DNA of 43,053 nt from Halioglobus sp. (GTDB lineage Bacteria; Pseudomonadota; Gammaproteobacteria; Pseudomonadales; Halieaceae): assembly GCA_020443425.1 (NCBI GenBank), contig JAGRIE010000035.1, positions 1-43,053 on the forward strand, read 5' to 3'. The position numbers and the translations under genes are program-made. Shown piece after piece: positions 17,308 through 25,401 of this stretch (position 1 is the first letter of the stretch; each line of letters opens with the position of its first letter). The notes below the pieces were generated by a model, which was given only the letters and a program-made list of their open reading frames with translations, did no database searches and was not told where the DNA came from.

Positions 17308-18375
17308 TCAGGCGGTCGGGTTTACCAGTTCGCAGCGGGAGTCATCAAACAGTACCACGTGTTGCAGATTGAAGCGCACGGGCAATTGCTGGCCGGGATT
17401 TATACCGACATGGCTGGGTGTCAGGCAGGGCACCCGCTGGCCATCGGGCAGCGCCAGTTCGTAGAAGTAGTGGGCCCCTCGAAACGATTTGCTCACCACC
17501 GGCAGGCGCAGTGAGCTGTGTTCGTCGTACTCGATGTCGTCTGGGCGAACCAGCAGGCGCAACGACGCCCCCGCCCGCCAGTGACGGTGCCCTTTGTCCA
17601 GCGTACCGAGGCCGTCGTTCAACACGCCGGCTTCGTTCACCGTCACCGTAATGATATTGCCCTGGCCGATGAACTCTGCGACAAACTCACTGTGCGGGTT
17701 GTGGTACAGGTTGTAGGGTGTGTCGAGCTGCATCACATGGCCCTGGCGCAACAGCGCGATCTGGTCGGCCATGGCGAATGCCTCGTGCTGGTCGTGGGTC
17801 ACCAGGATTGCGGTGACGCCATTGCGCTTGAGCAGGCCGCGGACTTCTGCAGCCAACTGCTCGCGCAGTTCGCTGTCCAGGCTGGAAAAAGGCTCGTCCA
17901 GCAGCAGTATTTCCGGGTTGGGCGCCAGTGCCCGCGCGAGGGCGACGCGCTGTTGCTGGCCCCCCGACAGCTCATGTGGATAGGCACCGGCGTAAGCGTC
18001 GAGCTCCACCAGCGCGAGCATTTCACGCACGCGCTGCGCACGCGCGCTGCGGTTCATCGCGTCGAGGCCAAACGCGATATTGCGCTGTACGTCCAGGTGC
18101 GGGAACAGGGCGAAGTCCTGGAACACCATGCCGACCTTGCGTCGCTCAGGTGGCAGTTGTGCACCGGGGCGGCTGATGGTCTGTCCGCGCAGGGTAATGC
18201 TGCCGGCCACTATCGGTTCAAAGCCCGCAATGGCGCGCAGCAGGGTGGTTTTGCCACAGCCCGAGGGGCCCAACAGGCAGCCGATCTGCCCCTGTTCAAG
18301 ACTGAATGAGACGTCGACCGCAGCGGGAAATCCCCCGTAACTGACGGCCACCTGTTGCAGTGCCAGCTGGCTCAT
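17308..18375 (-). CDS. fbpC: Ferric iron ABC transporter, ATP-binding protein
   Basis: The protein has 355 residues. The ABC domain has Walker A GPSGCGKTT at 36-44, signature LSGGQ at 136-140, Walker B ILLLDE at 156-161 and the His switch VTHDQHEA. A C-terminal regulatory TOBE-like domain of about 100 residues follows, as in FbpC/PotA-type ATPases. Its ATG overlaps the permease stop by 4 bases. It is the third gene of the Fur-box-preceded fbpABC operon and energises ferric iron import. It converges with cfa, with 22 bases between the stops. Confidence 0.92.
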   Translation of the reverse strand: MSQLALQQVAVSYGGFPAAVDVSFSLEQGQIGCLLGPSGCGKTTLLRAIAGFEPIVAGSITLRGQTISRPGAQLPPERRKVGMVFQDFALFPHLDVQRNIAFGLDAMNRSARAQRVREMLALVELDAYAGAYPHELSGGQQQRVALARALAPNPEILLLDEPFSSLDSELREQLAAEVRGLLKRNGVTAILVTHDQHEAFAMADQIALLRQGHVMQLDTPYNLYHNPHSEFVAEFIGQGNIITVTVNEAGVLNDGLGTLDKGHRHWRAGASLRLLVRPDDIEYDEHSSLRLPVVSKSFRGAHYFYELALPDGQRVPCLTPSHVGINPGQQLPVRFNLQHVVLFDDSRCELVNPTA

Positions 18376-20039
18376 GCGCGTCCCTGTGAATGTGTGCGTG
18401 TCATGAGGATAACAGGCAGCAGGCCGATCAGCACAATCGCCAGCGCCGGCAGTGCTGCATCGGCCAGCCGTTCGTCGGAGGCGAGCTCATAGGTGCGCAC
18501 GGCCAGCGTGTTGAAATTGAACGGGCGCAGGATCAGCGTGGTGGGCAGCTCCTTCAACACATCGACAAACACCAGCAGCAGGGCGGTGATCAGCGAACCG
18601 CGCAGCATCGGCAAATGAATGCGCTGCAATACCTGCAGCGGACGCTTGCCCAGCGAGCGGGCGGATTCGTCAATGCTAGGGCGAATACGCGCCAGCCCGG
18701 ATTCCACCGATTGCAGTGATACCGCGAGAAATCGCACGACATACGCAAAAACCAGTGCGACCAGCGTGCCACTGAGCAAGAGGCCGGTTGAGATATCAAA
18801 ATGCTCCCGCATCAGCGCATCCACCCGGTTGTCCATCCATGCGAAGGGAATCAGTACGCCCACGGCAATGACGGTGCCGGGGACCGCGTAACCCATGGAC
18901 GAGACGCGAGCTGCCTGTTGCTCCAGCGGTCCGGGATGCAGGCGTTTGCCGTAGCCGAGCAGCAGGGCGATCAGCAGGCAGCAGGCCGAGGCGATGGCTG
19001 CCAGGGTGAAACTGCTGCCGACCAGGCCCAGGAACACCGTCGGGTCAGTGGCGCCGAATCGGTCGCTGGCCCAGCTGGCCAGCTGCGTGGCAGGCAGCAG
19101 GAAGCCGGCGCTGACAATTGCCAGCGCCAGCGCCGCTGCACACCAGCCGCGCCAACCCTGCAGCACAATGCGGCCGGGCCGCTGCCGGGCGCCGCTGTGG
19201 TGAAAGCGCAGGCGCCGCCGCGAGTACTGTTCCAGCGTGAACAGCACAAATACGAACAGCAGCAGGAAGGCGGCCAGCTGGGCCGCGGTTTGCAGTTCCC
19301 CGAGCCCGTACCAGGTGCGGAATATCCCCGTAGTGAATACGCTGACGCCGAAGTAGTCGACGGTGCCGAAATCGGCCAGCGTCTCCATCAGGGCCAGGCT
19401 GATACCGGCGACAATCGCCGGCCGCGCCATCGGCAGCGCGACCAGGAACAGGGTTTGCCAGGGGCCTTTGCCAAGGCTGCGGCTGGCCTCAAGTACCGCG
19501 GTAGACTGCTCCGTAAACGCCACCCTCACCAACAGGTAGACGTAGGGATACAGCACCAGCGACAACATGCACACAGCGCCGCCCAGCGAGCGGATCTCCG
19601 GGAAGTAATAGTCACCATAGCCCCAGCCGAATTGCGCCCGCAACGCGCTCTGCAGCGGGCCGGAGAAATCAAGCATGCCAGTGTAGGTGTAGGCGATGAT
19701 ATAGGCTGGCATCGCCATCGGTAGCAGCAGCGCCCAGTTGAACACCCTGCGGCCGGGAAACTCGCACATCGCGGTGAGCCAGGCCGCGCTGACACCCAGC
19801 AGCAGGGTGCCGACGCCGACTCCCAGCATCATCAGCAGCGAATTGACGACGTAGTCCTGCAGCACCGTATCCAGCAGGTGTTGCCAGACCGGGCTGAAAC
19901 CCAGGAACAGGCTGGCAATGATGACCAGCACCGGCACGGCAATCAGGCCGGCCGTCACCAGCAGCAGGGCGCGCCAGCCGAAACTGCCGCGCCCGCGATG
20001 CAGTGCCTGGGTGGGGAGTGTCGCTGAGCCTATTTCCAA
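18372..20039 (-). CDS. fbpB: Ferric iron ABC transporter, fused permease
   Basis: The protein has 555 residues with about twelve membrane spans in two homologous halves, each carrying a binding-protein-dependent permease EAA-type loop (ASRSLGKGPW near 188-197 and SARSLGKRPL in the second half). This is the usual single-chain layout of FbpB/SfuB-type iron permeases. It overlaps the substrate-binding gene by 10 bases upstream and the ATPase gene by 4 bases downstream, so the three are tightly coupled. It forms the inner-membrane channel for periplasmic iron delivered by FbpA. Confidence 0.93.
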   Translation of the reverse strand: MEIGSATLPTQALHRGRGSFGWRALLLVTAGLIAVPVLVIIASLFLGFSPVWQHLLDTVLQDYVVNSLLMMLGVGVGTLLLGVSAAWLTAMCEFPGRRVFNWALLLPMAMPAYIIAYTYTGMLDFSGPLQSALRAQFGWGYGDYYFPEIRSLGGAVCMLSLVLYPYVYLLVRVAFTEQSTAVLEASRSLGKGPWQTLFLVALPMARPAIVAGISLALMETLADFGTVDYFGVSVFTTGIFRTWYGLGELQTAAQLAAFLLLFVFVLFTLEQYSRRRLRFHHSGARQRPGRIVLQGWRGWCAAALALAIVSAGFLLPATQLASWASDRFGATDPTVFLGLVGSSFTLAAIASACCLLIALLLGYGKRLHPGPLEQQAARVSSMGYAVPGTVIAVGVLIPFAWMDNRVDALMREHFDISTGLLLSGTLVALVFAYVVRFLAVSLQSVESGLARIRPSIDESARSLGKRPLQVLQRIHLPMLRGSLITALLLVFVDVLKELPTTLILRPFNFNTLAVRTYELASDERLADAALPALAIVLIGLLPVILMTRTHSQGRA

Positions 20040-21073
20040 TGCGCCCGATCCATTGCCATGACTGCCTGCGCATTCAAGCGCCCGAGTTCGGTCACGTCAA
20101 CTGAATCGGCTTTGAAATTGCCCCAGGATTCGAGCAGCGCGCTGGGTGCAACACCGGTAATGGCCGGGTATTCATTGTTGGCTTCCGCGTACCAGCGCTG
20201 TGCCTCGGCGCCCGCCAGGAACTCGATAAGTGCCCGGGCCTCCTCCACGTTCTTCGCCGACTGGGTGACGCCGGCGCCACTCACATTGATATGGGTACCG
20301 CGCCCGTCCTGGTTGGGAAAGAATACCGACACCTCAGCGGCGGCGGCCTGTTCCTCCGGGTCGTCGCTCTGCAGCATGGCGCCGTAGTAGTAGCTGTTGA
20401 CGAGCGCGATGTCACACTGGCCCGCTGCGAGTGCCTTGATCTGGTCCCGGTCTCCGCCCTGCGGGGGGCGGGCAAAATTCGCCACCAGCCCCTGTGTCCA
20501 TGCCTGTGTGGCGGCTTCACCCTGAGTCGAGAGCATGCTGGCGACCAGTGACTGGTTGTAAATGTTGCCGGAAGAGCGCACGCAAATGCGGCCGCGCCAC
20601 TGCTCATCGGTGAGCGCCTCATAGGTACTCAATTCGGCGGGGTCGACGCGGTCTTTGGCATAGGCGATCACGCGCGCGCGCACCGACAGGCCGAACCAGT
20701 TGCCGTCACTGTCGCGCAGGTTGGCGGGAATATGCTCTTCCAGGTAGTCGGACTCGATGGGTTGCAGCACACCGGCCTCCTCGGCCCGGTACAGGCGCCC
20801 GGCATCGACCGTCAGCAGTACATCAGCCGGGGAGTTGCGGCCCTCGCTGCGCAGGCGCGTGAGCAGGGCATCGCCGTCGCCGGTGATCAGGTTGACCTCG
20901 ATGCCGGTCTCTTCGGTGAATCGATCCAGCATGGGTTTGATCAATGCTTCCTGCCGCGCGGAGTACACATTGACAGCGTCGGCGTAAGCCGTGGTTGCGG
21001 CGGTCATCGCCGCGGTGACAATAACGAAAAGGGAGGACGTAAAACGGCGCAGAGCCGGGCGGGTAAAACGCAT
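20030..21073 (-). CDS. fbpA: Ferric iron ABC transporter, periplasmic binding protein
   Basis: The protein has 347 residues. A signal peptide is cleaved near Ala31 (TTAYA-DA) and the mature protein starts with VNVYSARQ, typical of iron-binding FbpA/FutA proteins. The tyrosine cluster NSYYYG at 226-231 matches the conserved Fe3+-binding tyrosines of this family. It captures ferric iron in the periplasm and hands it to FbpB. A strong Fur box lies 39-57 bases upstream of the ATG. It is the first gene of fbpABC. Confidence 0.94.
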   Translation of the reverse strand: MRFTRPALRRFTSSLFVIVTAAMTAATTAYADAVNVYSARQEALIKPMLDRFTEETGIEVNLITGDGDALLTRLRSEGRNSPADVLLTVDAGRLYRAEEAGVLQPIESDYLEEHIPANLRDSDGNWFGLSVRARVIAYAKDRVDPAELSTYEALTDEQWRGRICVRSSGNIYNQSLVASMLSTQGEAATQAWTQGLVANFARPPQGGDRDQIKALAAGQCDIALVNSYYYGAMLQSDDPEEQAAAAEVSVFFPNQDGRGTHINVSGAGVTQSAKNVEEARALIEFLAGAEAQRWYAEANNEYPAITGVAPSALLESWGNFKADSVDVTELGRLNAQAVMAMDRAHWK

Positions 21074-21111
21074 GGATACCTCTACAGGCTGTCAGGTAAA
21101 TGGATTTTTCA

Positions 21112-21130
21112 AATGAAAACTATTCTCAAT
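21112..21130 (-). promoter_or_regulatory. Fur box upstream of fbpA
   Basis: Read on the minus strand, the 19-mer ATTGAGAATAGTTTTCATT matches the common proteobacterial Fur motif AATGAGAATAATTATCATT at 16 of 19 positions. Its place 39 bases before the fbpA ATG fits iron-dependent repression of the operon. Confidence 0.8.
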
Positions 21131-21214
21131 TAGTAGAACATAGATGGCTGTTGGATGCCATAGTTGCGCGGCCGAAAACGCCGTGGCCGTTGTGCGCGAG
21201 GCACAGCGGCGGCG

Positions 21215-21802
21215 TCAACGGAAGGCCATGGCCAGCACCAGTATTGCACTGGCTGCGCCCCAGGAAGCCGCGACCCGCACGGCTATGTGTTGCCACGGTT
21301 TGCGCAGCAACTCGACAGCCCCGGCCAGCAGTATGAGGATGATGGCATCGCCAACCCAGCAGCCGAGCAGAGCGAGCGCCGTCTCCTGGCGGGTGAAATC
21401 CGGGGTGCCGGAATCAAGGCCGACCAACATGCCGAGTGCGGCACCGCAGACGCTGTAAACCAGCACCGGCAGTTGCCGGTTCAGTGCGACCACAATTCCG
21501 AACAGGGTGGCGAGAACAAGCAGAGCGGTCTCAGCGTGGCTGTTCAGATCATAGTCAAGTCCGGCCAGCACCAACCCCACGGCCAGCAGGGAGAGAAAGG
21601 CCGGGTAGGCAAACTGCATCCCGGTTACGCCGCGTTGCCCGACAAAGAGGGCGAATGTGAATAGCGCCAGAGCGTGTGCCGGTGCCAGCGTGGAGTGCAG
21701 CATGCCGCCATAGAACTTGCCTACACCCTCTACCGTATGCCCCAGCGCAAGCTGGGGAAAGCAGTTGGCGATCACAATGAGAGGCAGGTAGAGTCGACGC
21801 AT
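21215..21802 (-). CDS. HupE/UreJ-like membrane protein, divergent variant
   Basis: The protein has 195 residues and about six membrane spans, with a signal-like N-terminus ending ALG so that the mature protein would begin with His22. HupE/UreJ proteins are nickel or cobalt permeases. The usual HPxxGxDH motif appears here as HSTLAPAH (residues 36-43): both His residues and their spacing remain, but Pro, Gly and Asp are replaced. It lies divergent from a canonical HupE homologue and after the iron transporter. It may have a changed metal specificity or no transport role. Confidence 0.65.
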   Translation of the reverse strand: MRRLYLPLIVIANCFPQLALGHTVEGVGKFYGGMLHSTLAPAHALALFTFALFVGQRGVTGMQFAYPAFLSLLAVGLVLAGLDYDLNSHAETALLVLATLFGIVVALNRQLPVLVYSVCGAALGMLVGLDSGTPDFTRQETALALLGCWVGDAIILILLAGAVELLRKPWQHIAVRVAASWGAASAILVLAMAFR

Positions 21803-21989
21803 AATCTTCAGGGTTGGAATTGTCAGGTTTTTCTGTTTGCTGTGCGTGATTGTATGGACTTAGCCGCGGCTTTACAGCGCGTATTCAATATCTTTTTACC
21901 CGGGCCTGTCCCGGGCGCACCGAACATCGAATACTCGCGCAGTTTTGAGGCACAATAGCGCATCAGCCCATTACGAGGAAAATATCATC

Positions 21990-22595
21990 ATGACGACTTC
22001 GATCAATCTGCACACGCAATGTGCGCTTTTTATCGCGTGTATCCTGTGGGTCTTTTCGGCCCCCGTCCTGGCCCACTCCGGCGCGGGGCAGGTCGGCGGC
22101 TTTGTCAGCGGCTTCATGCACCCGGTGTTAGGCTGGGATCACCTGGTGGCCATGGTCGCGGTGGGCCTTTGGGGGGCTTTCCTGGGCGCGCCTGCCATCT
22201 ACATCCTGCCAGTGGTCTTCCCCCTGGTGATGACCCTGGGCGGTGCTGCGGGTATTGTTGGTGTGCCGCTGGTCGGCGTTGAAATTGGTATCGCTGTCTC
22301 CTCCGTTGTCATTGGCCTGTTGGTCGCCTTTGCGGTCAAGGCGCCGCTTTGGATTGTCGCGCTCATTGTCGGTATCTTCGCTATTTTTCACGGTCATGCC
22401 CACGGCACAGAGTTGCCGCATGCGGTGAACGCGACGACGTTTGCGATCGGCTTTGTCGTGGCAACGGGCTTGCTGCATCTTCTGGGTATCGCGATAGGCC
22501 TGCTGGTGGCGGCCCCCGGTGGCAGTGCAGCGGTGCGGGTGCTGGGTGCTGGTATTGCCATCGTTGGCGTGAAGTTTTTCGTCGGTGCGGTGTAG
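21990..22595 (+). CDS. HupE/UreJ family nickel/cobalt transporter
   Basis: The protein has 201 residues. A signal peptide ends near Ala28 (PVLA-HSG), leaving an N-terminal His, and the HupE motif HPVLGWDHL is at 44-52. A second His cluster, HGHAHGTE, follows in a later helix. The layout of about six membrane helices fits HupE/UreJ metal permeases. The ATG at 21990 is preferred because GAGG lies 11 bases upstream and the signal peptide becomes regular; upstream codons are in frame but unsupported. No hydrogenase or urease gene is in the window, so nickel versus cobalt is undecided. Confidence 0.85.
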   Translation: MTTSINLHTQCALFIACILWVFSAPVLAHSGAGQVGGFVSGFMHPVLGWDHLVAMVAVGLWGAFLGAPAIYILPVVFPLVMTLGGAAGIVGVPLVGVEIGIAVSSVVIGLLVAFAVKAPLWIVALIVGIFAIFHGHAHGTELPHAVNATTFAIGFVVATGLLHLLGIAIGLLVAAPGGSAAVRVLGAGIAIVGVKFFVGAV

Positions 22596-22629
22596 GAGGG
22601 GAACCCGCTACTTGCGCCCCGGAGCCGCT

Positions 22630-22645
22630 GCCAGGCTGTCCTGGC
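22630..22645. terminator. Small hairpin after the HupE gene
   Basis: GCCAGG and CCTGGC pair perfectly around a CTGT loop, 34 bases past the stop. There is no T-tract, so termination is only a possibility. Confidence 0.3.
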
Positions 22646-22729
22646 GTGGTAGGGCATTCGCAGAAGCTGCGGTATCGGCGCCGGGAAATCGGTATAGTCT
22701 GGTAGCAAGTCCTGATGCCGGAGCCGGAA

Positions 22730-23770
22730 ATGACAGAGAACATGCCATCGATTGAGCTGGATACGTCGGATGAGGCGGCTACCCGTGCTGTCCTCGGCGA
22801 CAGTGAGGAGACCATTGGCGAACTGATGTCGCCAGTAACTGCGATGCTGCCAGACAGTTGCACTGTTGCCGAGGCATTGACCTTCATGGTGAAAAGCCCC
22901 GATGTGTCCGAGATCAGTTATATCTTCGTGACGCACAGTGACCGCCTGGTGGGTGTAGTGGGCATGCGGGACCTGGTGTTGGCAAAACCCTCGGAGTCGC
23001 TGTCCGCCATCATGCTGCGTGAGCCGTTCGCGTTCCAGCGGGATACGGAAGTAAAGGATGCCGTGAGTGAGGTGCTGTACCGTCACTACCGCATGTACCC
23101 GGTGGTGGATGAGCATCAGCGTGTGGTGGGCGAGGTGCGTGGTTGGCAGCTGTATGAGCGCATCGCGTCAGAACTCACCGCCCAGGCCGGCTCCCAGTAC
23201 GGTGTGGCCAGGGAGGAACAGATCAATACGCCGGTGCTGAAGGCCTTTTGTATGCGACATCCCTGGCTGCAGGTGAATTTGATCACCGCTTTCGCCGCCG
23301 CATTTGTGGTGGGTATGTTCGAGGGCACCATCGCGCAGATTGTCGCGTTGGCCGCCTTCCTGCCGGTGCTCGCCGGGCAGAGCGGCAACACCGGTTGCCA
23401 GGCGCTGGCGATAACGCTGCGGGGTATCACGCTGGGGCAGATTGATGACTATCCGATTGCAAAGTTGCTGCGCAAGGAAATACTGCTGGGCGCGCTGAAC
23501 GGTGCGGCAGTGGGCGTGATTGCCGGCGTCGCCATGTACGGGTATGCGGTGTTCACCGATTCGACCAACCCGGCCATGCTGGGTCTTGTGATTTTTATTG
23601 CAATGGTGGGTGCCTGCATGGGCAGCGGTATCATCGGGGTGGGGGTGCCGCTGCTGCTGCAGCGTGCCGGGGCAGATCCGGCCACCGCCAGCAGTATCTT
23701 CCTGACGACCTTCACCGATATTATCGGTATGGGCCTGATGCTGTTGCTGGCGACGTCCCTGGTGTTGTAA
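22730..23770 (+). CDS. MgtE-type magnesium transporter lacking the N domain
   Basis: The protein has 346 residues from the ATG at 22730, which has GGAG (22720-22723) upstream; an ATG at 22715 in the same frame has none. A short N-terminus leads into a CBS-domain pair (about residues 25-145: MSPVTAMLPDSCTVAEAL, then MYPVVDEHQRVVGEV) and a five-helix MgtE channel domain with the conserved PVLAGQSGNTGCQA segment. Classical MgtE proteins of about 450 residues carry a superhelical N domain before the CBS pair; it is absent here. Mg2+ (or Co2+) transport across the inner membrane is likely. A TATAGT box at 22693-22698 may be its -10. Confidence 0.88.
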   Translation: MTENMPSIELDTSDEAATRAVLGDSEETIGELMSPVTAMLPDSCTVAEALTFMVKSPDVSEISYIFVTHSDRLVGVVGMRDLVLAKPSESLSAIMLREPFAFQRDTEVKDAVSEVLYRHYRMYPVVDEHQRVVGEVRGWQLYERIASELTAQAGSQYGVAREEQINTPVLKAFCMRHPWLQVNLITAFAAAFVVGMFEGTIAQIVALAAFLPVLAGQSGNTGCQALAITLRGITLGQIDDYPIAKLLRKEILLGALNGAAVGVIAGVAMYGYAVFTDSTNPAMLGLVIFIAMVGACMGSGIIGVGVPLLLQRAGADPATASSIFLTTFTDIIGMGLMLLLATSLVL

Positions 23771-23795
23771 ACAGGCCGTTTGATTACCGGCCTGT
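23771..23795. terminator. Hairpin at the convergent mgtE/transglutaminase ends
   Basis: ACAGGCCG (23771-23778) and CGGCCTGT (23788-23795) are perfectly complementary with a 9-base loop. It begins directly after the mgtE stop, and the stop codon of the opposite gene (23784-23786) lies in its loop. It may act as a two-way terminator, although neither side has a T-run. Confidence 0.5.
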
Positions 23796-24479
23796 CTCAC
23801 GCGCCACATCGGCCTCCCAGTGACGGGCGTCCGGCGCGGTGTCAGTGCTGGCCGCGGCGAGCAGGGCCGGGTAGTGGGTTCGCATGGTTGCCATCAGGTC
23901 GTCAAACGGCAGGTCCAGGAACTCGCCGCGGTCGTTGAGGTATTCCATGTGGCGGTTGCCCGCCACATCGAACTCATGATAGAGGCTGTCCTCGCGTCCA
24001 TTGAACTCCAGTGGCCGCAGTCCGAACTTCTCGCACAGTTCGATATTGAAGGCCGGTGTCGCCTTGACCCAGCGCCCCTCGAGAAACAGTGAGGTGTAGC
24101 CGTGGTAGTAGAACACATCCGTTTGCATGGACTGGCGCAGGCGCTCGGTGGACAGGTGATTGCGTACATCCGCATAGCCGACTCTGGCCGGAATGCCCTG
24201 CGCGCGGCACAGGGCTGCCAGCAACAGCGCCTTGGGAACGCACCAGGCCTCGCCCTGCGCCAGGGTAGCGCTGGCGAGGTAGGCTTCAGGTGAGATGTCC
24301 ACCCGGTAGGGGTTGTAGCGCACCTGGTCCCGCACCCAGTAGTAAAGGCTGACGGCATTGGTGATTGCGCCAGCTGCGGGGTCGGTCAGTGACGTCGCAA
24401 GTGCGGTGATAGACGGGTGCTCGCTGTCGATGAAACGACTCGGTGCCAGGCACGCCTCCGGAGGGGGGGAAGTGATCAT
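23784..24479 (-). CDS. Transglutaminase-like domain protein
   Basis: The protein has 231 residues and no signal peptide. The papain-like core shows the nucleophile region GEAWCVPKA with Cys80, then PARVGYADVRNH and YYHGYTSLFLEGRWVKATP with His126. Where the catalytic Asp of the triad is usually followed by Pro (DP), this protein has Thr141-Pro. I recall the same form in related bacterial proteins, so it may define a subfamily rather than a defect. It could be a protease, amidase or inactive fold. It lies 74 bases after the monoheme DUF3365 gene on the same strand and converges with mgtE. Confidence 0.82.
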   Translation of the reverse strand: MITSPPPEACLAPSRFIDSEHPSITALATSLTDPAAGAITNAVSLYYWVRDQVRYNPYRVDISPEAYLASATLAQGEAWCVPKALLLAALCRAQGIPARVGYADVRNHLSTERLRQSMQTDVFYYHGYTSLFLEGRWVKATPAFNIELCEKFGLRPLEFNGREDSLYHEFDVAGNRHMEYLNDRGEFLDLPFDDLMATMRTHYPALLAAASTDTAPDARHWEADVARETGR

Positions 24480-24553
24480 GGTGTGGACTCTTTTTCCGGA
24501 CAGGTTTGCGGGGGGTTGCTCTGGGCCGCAGCGTACAACAGGGACAGTGCCGC

Positions 24554-25108
24554 TTACAAGTTGCGGGAGATGCTGATGGCTCCGCGCACCTCGCCCAGGC
24601 TGTAGCCTGTGGCCCAGTCGTCCGGGTAATACTCCTGCAGTGTCTCCTGCACATCGCTGCCCAGGGCCTCGCCGTGGCAGACCAGGCAGAGTGGCTCCAC
24701 TATCTGGGCTTGCATATACCGGTACTGTCCGTTGACGACTTCCTCGGCATGCAGTTCCGCTGCGGCAACCCCGGCGGCCTGTTGCCGGTCGAAATCCAAC
24801 AGCACTTCCTGCTCCCAGGCGTCCGGTATCGCCCGGCTGGCATTGCGTGACTTCAGGCTGACCCGCTTGACTGACCAGCCGGATTCATCGCTGAGTGCGT
24901 CTGCGATCGCTGGCGCGATGTCGGCGCACACGGCGATGGCATGGGTCGGCCCGCCGTCGGCGATGGCCTGCTTCAACTGTGGTTTCAACATGCCGACAAA
25001 ACGCTCGGCCAATGCGGCGGCCTGCGTCGGGTATGCGTTGCCGGTATCGGCCCCCAGGGCCAGTGCATGCCCTGCGAACCATAGCGCCGTAAAAACCAGT
25101 ATTCGCAT
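24554..25108 (-). CDS. Periplasmic monoheme DUF3365 (Tll0287-like) protein
   Basis: The protein has 184 residues. A signal peptide (MRILVFTALWFAGHALALGA) precedes a PAS-like DUF3365 domain, with CADIAPAIAD near 61-70, RVSLKSRNASRAIPDAWE, and one c-type heme site CLVCH at 141-145. Domains of this family bind heme and are found alone or as sensor inputs. Here it stands alone in the periplasm, so redox sensing, electron transfer or small-ligand binding are possible. A degenerate FNR-like site lies about 60-75 bases upstream. Confidence 0.85.
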   Translation of the reverse strand: MRILVFTALWFAGHALALGADTGNAYPTQAAALAERFVGMLKPQLKQAIADGGPTHAIAVCADIAPAIADALSDESGWSVKRVSLKSRNASRAIPDAWEQEVLLDFDRQQAAGVAAAELHAEEVVNGQYRYMQAQIVEPLCLVCHGEALGSDVQETLQEYYPDDWATGYSLGEVRGAISISRNL

Positions 25109-25169
25109 TGTCTGAGTTCAACCTTTTGCTGGATGGAATAATCGTACACTTTTTGCACACGGCCACGCC

Positions 25170-25183
25170 ATGATTTAGCTCAA
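25170..25183 (-). promoter_or_regulatory. Possible degenerate FNR/Anr site
   Basis: On the minus strand TTGAGCTAAATCAT matches TTGAT-N4-ATCAA at 8 of 10 positions. It is centred 68 bases before the DUF3365 heme-protein ATG and about 36 bases from a GATTAT -10-like box at 25138-25143. Confidence 0.3.
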
Positions 25184-25200
25184 CTGATCCGCACCTGTTC

Positions 25201-25222
25201 CGCTGCCGGCCAGCCGGCAGCG
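25201..25222. repeat. Perfect GC-rich hairpin between the DUF3365 and TauE genes
   Basis: CGCTGCCGGC and GCCGGCAGCG form a perfect inverted repeat with only two bases between them (a 9-bp stem and tetraloop when folded). It lacks a T-tract and lies between divergent genes, so a cruciform-type operator or a leader structure of the tauE-like transcript is more likely than a terminator. Confidence 0.5.
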
Positions 25223-25401
25223 ATGTCTCCACACAGCGACCCGCGCTGCCGCCGGTGCTTTAACTGCACCGTTGCGAAGTGGTAGGCTGTATGGTTGAAG
25301 CCGGGCGTTTCCCGGTGCGCGTCAGCGCCGCTGTGGCAAGCGTCGCGGCGAGTGACTTTTGCGGTGTTGCGACTGCGTGCCGCCAGGAGAAACCGTATCC
25401 C

